DNA from: Rhizobium sp. N324
Lineage (GTDB): Bacteria; Pseudomonadota; Alphaproteobacteria; Rhizobiales; Rhizobiaceae
Direction: 5' to 3'
Length of the DNA stretch: 64,000 bases
Assembly: GCF_001664485.1 (NCBI RefSeq)
Contig: NZ_CP013630.1
Span: 2,731,001-2,795,000, forward strand
Below are positions 26,309-35,893 of the stretch, piece by piece; the first letter of the stretch is position 1, and each line of letters starts with the position of its first letter. The position numbers were made by a program, and so were the translations under genes. The notes beneath the pieces were generated by a model. It saw only the letters and a list, made by a program, of their open reading frames with translations, searched no databases and was not told the origin of the DNA.

Positions 26309-26881
26309 ATGAATATTTTCATTCTGCTGATCGGTTTTCCAGGCGTCGGCAAACTCGCGATCGCCAAAGAATTAAGTCTGCTTTTCCCCGCAAAGATTAT
26401 CGACAATCACTGGTTCAACAACCCGATACTGCGCCTCCTGGATGACGACGGAACGTCTCCCCTCCCGGAAGGAATATGGGAATACACCGGAAGAGTTCGG
26501 CAAGCCGTCTTGGATGCGATCGTCGCCTACAGCGCGCCCTCGGCAAATTTCATCTTCACGCATGCCGGGATTGAAGGAGATCAGCGAAGCATCCGCACGT
26601 TTCAGCAAATTGCTGCCGCAGCAGAACAACGCCAAGCCTTGCTGGTCCCCGTGCGGTTGCTCTGCGACGAAGACGAGTTGGCACGCCGGATTTCGACACC
26701 GGCACGCCGTGCCCACCTGAAATCCATAGATGTGGAAGCTTCGAGAAAACGCAGCCGACAAGCGTGCGTTCTCGATCCCCAACATCAAAACACCCTCGTC
26801 CTGGACGTAACCTGGGCATCACCACAAGAAAGCGCGGCCGCCATTCGGATTCATGTTTTGAGCGCCGTAGGCAATCCCTGA
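26309..26881 (+). CDS. P-loop kinase-like ATPase
   Basis: A 190-residue AAA/kinase-fold protein. Walker A is GFPGVGKLA (residues about 9-17, with Leu in place of the usual Ser/Thr, which is odd because that residue normally contacts Mg2+). It resembles small shikimate- or chloramphenicol-kinase-like proteins. It has KIIDNHWFNNPI after the P-loop and an ARRISTPARRAHLK lid segment. The ATG at 26309 follows gggagc. The substrate is unknown, and the altered P-loop residue may reduce activity. Confidence 0.7.
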   Translation: MNIFILLIGFPGVGKLAIAKELSLLFPAKIIDNHWFNNPILRLLDDDGTSPLPEGIWEYTGRVRQAVLDAIVAYSAPSANFIFTHAGIEGDQRSIRTFQQIAAAAEQRQALLVPVRLLCDEDELARRISTPARRAHLKSIDVEASRKRSRQACVLDPQHQNTLVLDVTWASPQESAAAIRIHVLSAVGNP

Positions 26882-27132
26882 CGTCGTTACTTCCCAGCCC
26901 AGCGATAGCGAATCCGCCGTGAATAAGCGGGTGCTGCTTCAAATTCCCAGGACGGGCAAGACTTCCGCCCCGTCAGGGAATTCCCACGTCAGCTTCGGAA
27001 CTAGGTTAGTTGCATAGGCAGCCAGCGACACCGGCAGTCCAAGGCCATAGGCATGGCAGAGAGAGCTGCGTTGCGCCACCAGCAGATATTTGCGATGTCC
27101 TGAAAGATTCATACTTTTCAAGAGAGCCTCGA

Positions 27133-27489
27133 ATGGAAGTAGGCATGATCTGTCTGACGCTTTTGCCCTTTGCAGCAATTTTCATCGCGGCGCTGATAAT
27201 GGGGCAAGGCAGCAGGTTATGGATATCAATTGCAATCGCCAGCTCAGCCTTGGTGGTTGGAGCGCTTTGCCTGTATGACAATGCCGTAAGAGCCTCTTGT
27301 GAAATTAGCGAGAGCGAGTGTGTGGGTGCGACCGCAACTGCTTGGCTCATCGCCTTCGTATGGAGTGCTCCCACGCTTGGATTCGTTCTCAGGCTTGTGG
27401 CGCAAATTCGTTCCCATGGCAGAGGCAAGGACGGGGCTAGGCGAGGATTGGCAGAGCACCCTCTACCGATCGAACGGAACGGCCCTTAA
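27133..27489 (+). CDS. Hypothetical membrane protein
   Basis: A 118-residue protein with three hydrophobic helices: MICLTLLPFAAIFIAALIM, SIAIASSALVVGALCLY and TATAWLIAFVWSAPTLGFVL. It has a short basic tail. The first cytoplasmic/periplasmic loop contains CEISESEC. No family recognised; the start ATG at 27133 has a weak ribosome site. Confidence 0.5.
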   Translation: MEVGMICLTLLPFAAIFIAALIMGQGSRLWISIAIASSALVVGALCLYDNAVRASCEISESECVGATATAWLIAFVWSAPTLGFVLRLVAQIRSHGRGKDGARRGLAEHPLPIERNGP

Positions 27490-27595
27490 CCCGGATGCGT
27501 CTCATTATTGGCGCGCTGCGCCGCAAAGATGGCGCCTATATTCTTCTCAGCCAATGGGCACGATCCCAGCGACTTCAACGCATAATCCACAGCCG

Positions 27596-27780
27596 GCAGT
27601 TTCCATGGAGGGGCGCGTCCAGCCACCCGCCCTCCTCCTTCGAGCTCCAGCCTTCGGCCCGCGCACCTCTGGATGAGGGCTGATCGGCGGCATCCAGTAG
27701 TTCCCTGTCCCAGGCATACCCCTATCCGGCCTCATTCTGAGGTGTCCCGAAGGGGCCTCGAAGGACGAGACTGGCCACGC
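27596..27780. repeat. Composite dispersed repeat (27.6 kb copy)
   Basis: A stretch between a small membrane gene and the Lrp-type gene, built of the same blocks as at 9.3, 60.9 and 62.4 kb: cacccgccctcctcc, ccttcgagc, ggatgagggctgat, then cctcattctgagg and cctcgaaggacgag. No gene is visible in 27490-27803. Confidence 0.7.
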
Positions 27781-27803
27781 GCCGGTGCACAAGCTACACG
27801 CGC

Positions 27804-28271
27804 CTACCGCAGCGGCAGCTCGTAGCTCCGCTTCAGCGTTTCCATCGGCACGTCGGTCTTGACGCTGAGGACGCTCGGAATGCGCGTCAAGTGGTCGGCC
27901 TGGAAACGCCAATAGCTGTGAAGATCGGCGGTGACGATGCGCAGCACGGCGTCGCACTCGCCCGTCGTCAGATAGCATTCCATCACCTCTGGAAACCGCC
28001 TGACGGCCTCGGCGAAGCGCAGGGTGACCTCGGCATCCTGGGTCTTGAACCACACGCGAGCAAAAACCGTTAGTCCCGCCCCGACCTTCGCGGGGTCCAG
28101 CACGGCAACATAGCGATCGATGATCCCCGCCTCTTCCAGGAGCCGCACGCGGCGCAGACAGGGCGAAGGCGACAGCCCCACTTCCTTTGCCAGCTCGACA
28201 TTCGAAATGCGCCCGTCGCGCTGGAGCACGCGCAGGATATGGCGATCGATCGCATCGAGGACAGCCGGCAT
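27804..28271 (-). CDS. Lrp/AsnC-family transcriptional regulator
   Basis: A 155-residue regulator. N-terminal helix-turn-helix: LDAIDRHILRVLQRDGRISNVELAKEVGLSPSPCLRRVRLLEEAGII. C-terminal RAM ligand domain (about 65-150), with the ECYLTTGECDAVLRI core that normally binds an amino acid at the dimer interface. It diverges from an argininosuccinate synthase gene; a 15-bp palindrome lies between them. It probably controls argG in response to an amino acid. Start ATG at 28271 (MPAVLDAID), where the family begins. Confidence 0.92.
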   Translation of the reverse strand: MPAVLDAIDRHILRVLQRDGRISNVELAKEVGLSPSPCLRRVRLLEEAGIIDRYVAVLDPAKVGAGLTVFARVWFKTQDAEVTLRFAEAVRRFPEVMECYLTTGECDAVLRIVTADLHSYWRFQADHLTRIPSVLSVKTDVPMETLKRSYELPLR

Positions 28272-28296
28272 TTTATAGCTCCAAGCTCTTCTGCAG

Positions 28297-28311
28297 TGGC
28301 ATAATATGCCA
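28297..28311. promoter_or_regulatory. Palindromic operator between Lrp-type gene and argG
   Basis: TGGCATA-A-TATGCCA, perfect 7-bp arms about a single base, 25 bp upstream of the regulator's ATG and 90 bp upstream of the argG ATG. The size and place suit an Lrp/AsnC dimer site. Confidence 0.65.
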
Positions 28312-28400
28312 AACATTCGCAATTTTAAGCACGCTTCGCAAGCTCATTGCGCGAGATATGACCTATCGTTCCACGCATCGATTTTTTGTGGAGATGGTTG

Positions 28401-29615
28401 ATGACAGGACAGATAGATAAAATCGTGCTCGCTTATTCCGGCGGCCTGGATACCTCGATCATTCTCAAATGGCTGCAGGAGACCTACGGATGCGAGGTCG
28501 TGACCTTCACCGCCGATCTCGGCCAGGGCGACGAACTCGAGCCGGCGCGGGCGAAGGCGGCAATGTTGGGGGTCAAGGACATCCGTATCGTCGATCTGCG
28601 GGAGGAATTCGTCCGCGACTTCGTCTTTCCGATGCTACGCGCCAACACGCTCTATGAGGGGCAGTATCTCCTCGGCAGCTCCATCGCTCGGCCGCTGATC
28701 GCCAAGCATCTGGTCGCCATAGCCCGCCAGGTCGGCGCCGACGCCGTCGCCCATGGCTCCACAGGCAAAGGCAATGACCAGGTCCGCTTCGAGTTCGCCG
28801 TCAATGCACTTGATCCGTCGATCAAGGTCATCGCTCCCTGGCGCCAATGGAACATCCGCTCCCGCATGCAGCTTCTGGATTATGCCGAGATGCATCGGAT
28901 CCCGGTGCCGAAGGACAAGCGCGGTGAAGCGCCCTTCTCGGTCGACGCCAACCTGCTGCACACCTCCACCGAAGGCAAGATCCTCGAAAATCCGGCCGAG
29001 ATCGCGCCCGAATACGTCTATCAGCGCACGGTCGACCCCGTCGATGCTCCTGATACGCCCGAGACCGTCACCATCGGCTTCGAAAGCGGCGACCCGGTGT
29101 CCCTGAACGGCGAAGCGATGACGCCGGCCAGTTTGCTCACCGCGCTCAATAGCTTCGGCGGCCGGCACGGCATCGGGCGGCTCGACCTGGTCGAAAACCG
29201 CTTCATCGGCATGAAATCGCGAGGCGTCTACGAGACGCCGGGAGGAACGATCCTGCTTGCGGCCCATCGCGGCATTGAATCGATCACGCTCGATCGTGCC
29301 GCCGCACACCTGAAGGATGAGATCATGCCCCGTTACGCCGAGCTGATCTATAACGGCTTCTGGTTCTCTCCCGAGCGGGAAATGCTGCAGGCTCTGATCG
29401 ACCGGAGCCAGCACTTCGTGAGCGGCGAAGTGACGCTAAGGCTCTACAAGGGAAGCGCTACGGTCATCTCCCGCACCTCGTCCTGCTCACTTTATTCCGC
29501 CGATCTCGTCACCTTCGAGGAAAGCTCCATCGCCTATGACCATCACGACGCCGAAGGCTTCATCAAGCTCAACGGGTTGCGGCTCAGGAGCTGGGCAGCC
29601 CGCAATGGCAGGTAA
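28401..29615 (+). CDS. argG: Argininosuccinate synthase (probable second copy)
   Basis: Condenses citrulline and aspartate with ATP to argininosuccinate, the seventh step of arginine synthesis. 404 residues, full length. The PP-loop is [10 protein letters not shown] (about 10-19), with [33 protein letters not shown] and [12 protein letters not shown] all conserved. The ATG at 28401 follows 'gtggag'. Rhizobial housekeeping ArgG, as I recall it, starts differently (VKKVVLAYSGG) and is elsewhere; the divergent sequence and the adjacent Lrp regulator suggest a regulated paralogue. It stands alone downstream. Confidence 0.92.
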   Translation: MTGQIDKIVLAYSGGLDTSIILKWLQETYGCEVVTFTADLGQGDELEPARAKAAMLGVKDIRIVDLREEFVRDFVFPMLRANTLYEGQYLLGSSIARPLIAKHLVAIARQVGADAVAHGSTGKGNDQVRFEFAVNALDPSIKVIAPWRQWNIRSRMQLLDYAEMHRIPVPKDKRGEAPFSVDANLLHTSTEGKILENPAEIAPEYVYQRTVDPVDAPDTPETVTIGFESGDPVSLNGEAMTPASLLTALNSFGGRHGIGRLDLVENRFIGMKSRGVYETPGGTILLAAHRGIESITLDRAAAHLKDEIMPRYAELIYNGFWFSPEREMLQALIDRSQHFVSGEVTLRLYKGSATVISRTSSCSLYSADLVTFEESSIAYDHHDAEGFIKLNGLRLRSWAARNGR

Positions 29616-29805
29616 GCGCCAGCCCCGCGTCAGCCGGGCGCGCTCAACGTGCACAGGGGCGGAATCTCATTTCAAACGATTTTAAAAATCACCGCCGGAG
29701 AGTTAATCGATTTTAATTTTATCATTAAAATTTTCTTGTTGCAGCGCAAAAGAATTTAGACATTAATTTTCCCAGATGCACACTGTGTCTGTTGGAGGAA
29801 CTCGC
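29616..29805. other. Short intergenic region with an AT-rich palindrome
   Basis: 190 bp after argG. ATTTTAAT (29710-29717) and ATTAAAAT (29724-29731) form an inverted repeat in an AT-rich patch just before the small gene at 29806, in the right place for a promoter/operator. Confidence 0.45.
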
Positions 29806-29979
29806 ATGACTGTGACATTCCCGCTCACCGAGAAGCGCGATGCGGAGGCCTTATTGAAGCACCTGACGATGCACAAACTCAGCTATCCGGGAAACTGCGT
29901 CGTCTCGCTCAAGGCCTACGTCGCCCAAGTCTCATCCTATCACACGACGGCACTCGGCACCGCATTTACCGCTTGGTAG
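29806..29979 (+). CDS. Small hypothetical protein
   Basis: A 57-residue protein from an ATG at 29806 with a strong ribosome site (ttggagga). It reads MTVTFPLTEKRDAEALLKHL and ends GTAFTAW, with a single Cys. A rhizobial orphan; the AT-rich palindromic promoter and good ribosome site suggest it is expressed. Confidence 0.6.
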   Translation: MTVTFPLTEKRDAEALLKHLTMHKLSYPGNCVVSLKAYVAQVSSYHTTALGTAFTAW

Positions 29980-30146
29980 GGACCGAATCTCCTCCCAGGC
30001 GAGACGCGGCCGCGGCGGTTTATAAAAATCATCGAATGCCAGTCGGGCCGTTGCCGGACGTGCAAAAATTCCTATTCTGAGCGCCGCCGGTGGCGATGAA
30101 AAACTGAGTCATCCCGGTTATCACGGTAGGAATTTCAGATCACATC

Positions 30147-31061
30147 ATGACCACGCTCAGCCGCCCCGATCTCAGCGATATCAACCATGGCGACTGGGTG
30201 GATCGCAGATTGCCGGCCGCATGCCGGCCATACACGCGGCTGGCGCGGCTCGATCGCCCGGTCGGAATATGGCTGACGCTTTTCCCATGCTGGGCTGCCC
30301 TCATCCGGGCGTCGCACGGTCTGCCGGGCCCCGGCGAGCTCGCCATCTTCTCTCTCGGCGCCTTGCTGATGAGAAGCGCCGGCTCCACGGTCAACGACAT
30401 CGCCGATCGGAAGTTTGACGGCCATGTCGAGCGAACCCGCTTCCGGCCGCTTGCAAGCGGTGAGCTTGGCACACTACAAGCCTTCGTCTTTCTGGCCGTG
30501 GAACTCACAGCTGCGGCCGCGCTTCTGCTCTTCCTGACACCTTATGCACGCCTGGTGGCGATATCGGTTCTGCCGCTCGTCTTCCTCTATCCGCTCTGCA
30601 AGCGTTTCACCCATTGGCCCCAGGCCGTCCTGGGCGCGGCGTTCAATTGGGGAATGCTGATGGCATGGGCCGAGCTTGCAGGCCATATCCCGGCCGGCGC
30701 CGTTCTGATGTGGGCCGGGGCGATCGCCTGGCAGATCGGCTATGATACGGTCTATGCCTATGTCGACGTCAGCGATGACACCCGCCTCGGCTTGAAATCC
30801 ACCGCGATCCTGTTTGGCCGGCACGGCAGGATGTGGATCGGCTTGTTCTATGCTCTGGCCGTTGGGGCTTGGTCGCTCGGGGGCTGGCTGTTGGAGATGT
30901 CGCCGCCTTATGTGACCGGAATGCTGGTGATCGCAGCCCACCTTGCCTGGCAGGTCGGGCGGATCGACCTCGCCCGCCCGGACCTCAATTATCGCCTTTT
31001 CCTCGCCAATATCCTGACAGGCGCGCTGCTGGCCGGCACGGCTTTATCAGGCACATGGTGA
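30147..31061 (+). CDS. ubiA: UbiA-family prenyltransferase (4-hydroxybenzoate polyprenyltransferase-like)
   Basis: A 304-residue integral membrane protein with about eight helices. The two Asp-rich motifs that hold Mg-pyrophosphate are visible: NDIADRKFD (about 82-90) and YAYVDVSDDTRLG (about 203-215). This is the UbiA layout: it attaches a polyprenyl tail to 4-hydroxybenzoate in ubiquinone synthesis. The N-terminal RPYTRLARLDRPVGIWLTLFPC is the family start. The gene lies 22 bp before a secreted-protein gene. A housekeeping ubiA may exist elsewhere; substrate specificity is inferred. Confidence 0.88.
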   Translation: MTTLSRPDLSDINHGDWVDRRLPAACRPYTRLARLDRPVGIWLTLFPCWAALIRASHGLPGPGELAIFSLGALLMRSAGSTVNDIADRKFDGHVERTRFRPLASGELGTLQAFVFLAVELTAAAALLLFLTPYARLVAISVLPLVFLYPLCKRFTHWPQAVLGAAFNWGMLMAWAELAGHIPAGAVLMWAGAIAWQIGYDTVYAYVDVSDDTRLGLKSTAILFGRHGRMWIGLFYALAVGAWSLGGWLLEMSPPYVTGMLVIAAHLAWQVGRIDLARPDLNYRLFLANILTGALLAGTALSGTW

Positions 31062-31083
31062 AAAGTTCGAGGACGCGACGCCC

Positions 31084-31860
31084 ATGAGCTATCTGAAACA
31101 AGGCGTGCTTGCCGCGGCCATGATGCTGGCAGCAACGATGACATCCCCGCATCAAGCCCATGCCGAGCAATGTGAACAGCAGAGTTTTGAAGAGACGAAA
31201 TACGTCATCTGCACCCTGGAAGCGGGAAAGGCCGACCTGCGCCTGTTCTGGAAGGGTGCCGATGGCGCACCGTACAGGACTTTTTCAAGCCTTGCCGAAG
31301 CCGTCCGTGCCGAGGGGAAGACGCTGGTGCTGGCCGTCAACGCCGGCATGTACCGGGCCGATTTTTCGCCGATGGGACTGTATGTCGAGAACGCCAGGGA
31401 ATTGAAACCCGCCAATACCGCAAAGGCCGAAAGCTCCGCCGGCCAGGTGCCGAATTTCTACAAGAAGCCGAACGGCGTGTTCTTTCTGGCTGAAACCGGC
31501 GCCGGCATCCTTCCCACAGATGAATTTCTGAAGCGCGCGCCCAAGGTGCGGTTCGCCACCCAGTCCGGGCCGATGCTCGTCATCGCCGGCACGCTGAATC
31601 CGATCTTCATCCCCGGTTCGACCGATCGAACCCGGCGAAGCGGTGTCGGCGTCTGCGACACCGGCACGGTTCGCTTGGCGGTCAGCGAAGACGAGGTGAA
31701 TTTCCACGATTTCGCGCGGCTCTTCCGCGATAATCTGAAATGCCCCGACGCCCTGTTTCTCGATGGCGGAAACGGTGTCGGGCTCTACTCCCCGGCAATC
31801 GGCCGCAACGACCGCTCCTGGCACGGCGGTTATGGCCCGATGCTCGGCGTGGTGGAATAG
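31084..31860 (+). CDS. Exported phosphodiester glycosidase-like protein (DUF2233/NAGPA)
   Basis: A 258-residue exported protein. The signal peptide ends in QAHA (about residue 27). The mature domain has the DUF2233 core: LVLAVNAGMYRADFSPMGLYVE, RFATQSGPMLVI, RRSGVGVCDTGTVRLAVS and FLDGGNGVGLY. NAGPA-like enzymes remove N-acetylglucosamine from phosphodiesters (phosphate-linked sugars on glycoproteins or teichoic acids in other taxa). In a Gram-negative its role in the periplasm is unknown. It may be co-transcribed with the upstream ubiA-like gene. Confidence 0.85.
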   Translation: MSYLKQGVLAAAMMLAATMTSPHQAHAEQCEQQSFEETKYVICTLEAGKADLRLFWKGADGAPYRTFSSLAEAVRAEGKTLVLAVNAGMYRADFSPMGLYVENARELKPANTAKAESSAGQVPNFYKKPNGVFFLAETGAGILPTDEFLKRAPKVRFATQSGPMLVIAGTLNPIFIPGSTDRTRRSGVGVCDTGTVRLAVSEDEVNFHDFARLFRDNLKCPDALFLDGGNGVGLYSPAIGRNDRSWHGGYGPMLGVVE

Positions 31861-31974
31861 CGGAGGATGTGCTCTCATCAGGCCCACAATCAGCCGGCAC
31901 CCTTTGCATTGAGCCGGACGTCGATATCGACCACAACCATAGTGATGGCTTGGCCAGCAAAACAGGAAAGCCGT

Positions 31975-32589
31975 ATGAACTACATCGATTCACTCGCATT
32001 GCTCGTCAGCGTCTACATCGCCTCCCTCGTCAGCCCCGGACCGAATTTCATCATCGTCACCAACACAAGCATGACGGTATCCCGTGCTGCCGGGCTCTTT
32101 GCAGGTCTCGGACTTGCGATCGCATCCCTGACTTGGGCCCTCATGGCGATGGCGGGATTGGGTTTTCTGCTGAGCCATTTCGAATGGCTGCATATAGTGT
32201 TGCAGGTGGCCGGCGCGCTGTATCTGATCTGGCTGGGCCTGAAGATGATCCGCAACGCGTCCAGGCCCTTGAAGCCGACGGGACCGAGCGAAGTCACATG
32301 GCGCTCCGCCATGCGCCGCGCCTACATCGTCAGCATGACCAATCCGAAATCGGTGGCTTTCTTCGGCAGTATCTTTGCGCTCGTTATCCCGGCACACGCG
32401 CCCGCCTGGCTCTATTGCGTCATCGCGCTCACCTGCTTCCTTCTTTCAGCCCTCTGGTATTGCGGCCTGGCTTTCTTCTTTTCGAATCCGCGCATTTCCG
32501 CCGGTTTCCTGCGCTTTAAGGCCAGTATCGAGCGGGTAATGGGCGCCGCGCTGATCTTGATCGGCGGCCGTCTGCTCTTGGTTCGCTGA
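31975..32589 (+). CDS. LysE/RhtB family amino-acid exporter
   Basis: A 204-residue exporter with about six helices. The N-terminal SLVSPGPNFIIVTNTSM is the LysE/RhtB signature, followed by LYLIWLGLKMIR. It exports a small amino acid or homoserine-like compound; the specific substrate is not readable. The ATG at 31975 follows caggaaag. Its 3' end converges on the ABC exporter gene on the other strand. Confidence 0.9.
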   Translation: MNYIDSLALLVSVYIASLVSPGPNFIIVTNTSMTVSRAAGLFAGLGLAIASLTWALMAMAGLGFLLSHFEWLHIVLQVAGALYLIWLGLKMIRNASRPLKPTGPSEVTWRSAMRRAYIVSMTNPKSVAFFGSIFALVIPAHAPAWLYCVIALTCFLLSALWYCGLAFFFSNPRISAGFLRFKASIERVMGAALILIGGRLLLVR

Positions 32590-32617
32590 CAGAATTTGAC
32601 GTGCCGCGCTTCCTCGC

Positions 32618-34494
32618 TCAGGTCGCGGGTGAGGCCGGCAAGGGCTCGTCGATGTCTTCAGGAATGAAGCCGCCGGTCTGGCGTTTCCACAGGCGGGCAA
32701 ACAGGCCGTCGCCTTCGACCAGCTCGTCCGGCCCTCCTGCACGATCCGCCCGTGATCGAGCACGACGATCCGGTCCATCCTGGCGATGGTCGACAGCCGG
32801 TGCGCGATGGCGATCACCGTCTTTCCCTCCATCACCAGGTTCAACCGCTCCTGGATGGCGGCTTCGGATTCGCTGTCGAGTGCGGAAGTCGCTTCGTCGA
32901 GCACCAGGATCGGCGCGTCCTTCAGCAGAACGCGGGCAATCGCCACGCGTTGCCGCTGGCCGCCGGACAGTTTGATGCCGCGGTCGACGACGAAGGCGTC
33001 GTAGCCCTTGCGGCCCTCGCTGTCGGTCAGATCGGCGATAAAGGCGTCGGCGCTCGCCATCTTCGTCACCCGTTCGATCTCATCCCGCGTCGCCTCCGGC
33101 CGGCCGTAGCGGATATTGTCGCCGACCGACCGGTGCAGCACGGCGACATCCTGCGCGATGACCCCGATCGCGCGGCGAAGACTGGACTGGGTGACGGTGC
33201 GGATATCCTGCCCGTCGATCAGAATCGCGCCGTCCTTGATGTCGTAGAAGCGCAGAAGCAGGTTTGCGAGCGTGGTCTTGCCGGCGCCGGAAAGGCCGAC
33301 CAGGCCCACCTTCTCGCCGGGCCGGACCGTCAGCGACAGGTCGTCGATGACGGATTTGCCCGTCTTGTAGGCGAAGTGAAGGTTCTCGAAACGGATTTCA
33401 CCGCGCTGAACGTCAAGCTCGGTCGCATCCGGCCGGTCGGTGATTGTCGGAGGCGTGGTCATGACGGGCATGGCGTCCTTGATCGTGCCGATCGCCTGGA
33501 AGATCTGCTGGCCCATCTGCAGGAAGACGAAGATCTGCGACGACAGCCGGTTGAGGATGTAGACCGCGCCGACAAACTCGCCGACCGTGAGGAAACCTTT
33601 GACAAGGCCGGAAAATCCGATCGACAGCATGGTCAGCCACAGCAGCGTGTTGAGAATGACGACCGTCACTTCCGACGAGCGATAGATACGCTGTTCGCTG
33701 TGCTGCGTCTGCACGGTCTTCTGGATGATGCGGCGGATGGCGCCGGCCTCGCTGTCTTCGGCCGCAAACTGCTTGATCACCTGCATGTTGGTATAAAGAT
33801 CGGTGATGGCGCCGGCGACCAGGCTGCGCTGCTTGGCGGTGCGGCGTGAGCGCTCGACGAAAACAGGCACGACCCTGGCGGTGAATGCGATGTTGAGCGC
33901 GATCCAGACGACGACAGGCAGGGCAAGCTGCCAGGCGAGTGCGCTCAGCAGGATCACGGAGCCCACCAGTTGCATCAGGAAGCGCGGGATGGACTGGAAG
34001 CCGGCAAGGATCTGCTGCTGGACGGCGGAGGATACCTGCGAGAGGCGTGAGGCAACCTGGCCGGCATAGAGATCATGGAAGAAGGCAAGGTCTTGCCGCT
34101 CCACTGCCTTATGTCCCTGCCATTGAATGGCAGCCGGCATGCCGATGCCTAAAGTATGCGAGTTCAGCGTATTCAGCATGAACGACAGGATCGGCATGAC
34201 CGGAAAGATCAGGAAGCCGAGAACGGTCAACAGCAGCCATTCATTGTGCAGGAAGGCGGCGGCGCCCTGTTGCGTCACGCCATCGACGATGACCGAAAGT
34301 CCCCAGACGATCGTCAGGTTGATCAACTCGAACACCATGGAACAAAGCGCAAGCGCGATCAGCACGCCGCGAAACATCGAGATGAAGTGCAGGAGCACCG
34401 TCACCGGACCTTTGGAAGGCAGCGGCCGGTAGGGAATGTCGAGCGGCCGGATCAACGTTTCGAAGGGACGGTAGATCGCATCGGAAATCGACAT
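32618..34494 (-). CDS. ABC exporter half-transporter with a frameshifted C-terminus
   Basis: A fused permease-ATPase of the MsbA/multidrug type. There are six membrane helices in residues 40-320 and an ATPase from about 370: Walker A GLSGAGKTT, signature LSGGQRQRVA, Walker B ILVLDEATSALD and the switch His AHRLST. As read, the frame runs past the normal end through the neighbour's 3' region to 32446 (682 residues). A shift near 32729-32734 (one base missing, or four lost with the usual THDE codons) restores the standard tail ...DELVEGDGLFARLWKRQTGG... and a TGA at 32618-32620. The ATPase core is intact, so the protein may work with an abnormal tail. It could also be a sequencing error. Confidence 0.82.
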
Positions 34495-34723
34495 GGGCCG
34501 CTCGGATCAAAATTGGGAGGAAGCGTGGACTCGGGGCTACGCCACGTGGCATGGGATCATCTTTCGGCCGCCATCTCAACTAGAAATTTTACAGATCGGA
34601 AATATCGCCGAAACAGAGCCTGGCGCGGGTGGCAAAGGCGAGGCACTGGAAGCCTCAATTGCAGTCACCGCGCGATTGGGGCAGGATGCGCCCAGCGGAG
34701 ACAGCAGGATCGAACGAACACTC

Positions 34724-35125
34724 ATGCTGACGGGCTCATGTCATTGCGGCAAGGCAAGCTGGACGCTCGAAGGCGATCCCGGCTCAATCACCGCCTGCAA
34801 CTGCACCCTCTGCCGCCGCTACGGCACCCTCTGGGCCTATGATTACGAAGGAGAGCGGATCGCTCTCAATGGGGAAACCGCCTCCTACACCCGCTCCGGC
34901 CGGGAAACCTCGTCCCTCGAAATCTTGTTCTGCCCATCCTGCGCCTGCGTCTTGAGCTGGCGTGGCCTGCGGCTTCAAAAGGATGGCCGCCGGCGCATGG
35001 CGGTCAACATGCGGCTTGCGCCGCCGGATCTCGTCGCCGACCTGCCCATCGATCACTTCGACGGCTTGGACACGTTCGAAGACCTGCCGTCCAAAGGGCG
35101 CTGCGTGCGCGACCTCTGGTTCTGA
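34724..35125 (+). CDS. GFA (glutathione-dependent formaldehyde-activating-like) family protein
   Basis: A 133-residue zinc-binding protein of the GFA/CENP-V fold. Cysteines: SCHCGKASW near the start, CNCTLCRRYGTLW and CPSC, the two zinc sites of the family. Members relate to S-hydroxymethylglutathione formation, but many have no known activity. The ATG at 34724 starts MLTGSCHCG as in other members; the longer frame from 34493 is unsupported. Convergent with the VOC gene. Confidence 0.87.
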   Translation: MLTGSCHCGKASWTLEGDPGSITACNCTLCRRYGTLWAYDYEGERIALNGETASYTRSGRETSSLEILFCPSCACVLSWRGLRLQKDGRRRMAVNMRLAPPDLVADLPIDHFDGLDTFEDLPSKGRCVRDLWF

Positions 35126-35158
35126 CAGCCTGGCATCTCTTGGCTGCGGACCGGCGCC

Positions 35159-35632
35159 TCAGCCGCGCCGGGCGGCCTCGATTGCCGCGATATCGATCTT
35201 CCTCATCGTCATCATCGCATCGAAAGCACGCTTTGCCTCACCACCTCCTGCCGTCAGCGCTTCGGAGAGAACACGCGGCGTGATCTGCCAGGACACACCC
35301 CATTTGTCCTTGCACCAGCCACACTCGCTTTCCTGGCCGCCATTGCCGACGATGGCGTTCCAGTAGCGATCGGTTTCTTCCTGATCGTCGGTGGCGATCT
35401 GGAACGAGAAGGCTTCGCTGTGTTTGAATGCAGGGCCACCATTCAGGCCGATGCAGGCAACACCCGCCACGGTAAATTCAACGACCAGCACGTCTCCCTG
35501 CTTGCCATCCGGATAATCTCCCGGTGCCCGAATGACGGCGCCGACCGCACTGTCGGGAAACGTCGCCGCATAAAAGCGGGCCGCCGCTTCGGCGTCTTTG
35601 TCATACCATACGCAGATCGTGTTCTTTGCCAT
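35159..35632 (-). CDS. VOC family protein, PhnB/3-demethylubiquinone methyltransferase-like
   Basis: A 157-residue protein of the vicinal-oxygen-chelate superfamily (PhnB/YjdN type). The signature is WYDKDAEAAARFYAATFPDS at the start and FKHSEAFSFQIATDD; the typical WGVSWQITPRVL end is present. Such proteins are of uncertain function despite the methyltransferase name. The ATG at 35632 (MAKNTICVWYD) matches the family start. Confidence 0.88.
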   Translation of the reverse strand: MAKNTICVWYDKDAEAAARFYAATFPDSAVGAVIRAPGDYPDGKQGDVLVVEFTVAGVACIGLNGGPAFKHSEAFSFQIATDDQEETDRYWNAIVGNGGQESECGWCKDKWGVSWQITPRVLSEALTAGGGEAKRAFDAMMTMRKIDIAAIEAARRG

Positions 35633-35893
35633 TGCGCGGGTCCTTTCGCTCTTCGGTTCGGATTCCTCCCTGAAATAAGAGGCAAACCGTCTTTCTCCAG
35701 CCCGCATAAACAATTTCCCGGTGGCGATCACCGCGTGCTGCCAAATGACCCCAAAGCGCCGGTTACAGAAGACCGGGCTCGGATGGGTCGCGCAATTGCG
35801 GTCATAATCGGTCTGTAGCATGAGTTGTTACAACCGCCCTCTTCGGTTCAACAGACCTGCACTTGTTGCATTGACCGGCCTGGAAAAACGCTG

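Noticed and set aside
28272..28400. Riboswitch or attenuator before argG
   Set aside because: Only 129 bp, shared with a divergent regulator; no known riboswitch core or leader peptide is visible. A protein operator explains the region better.
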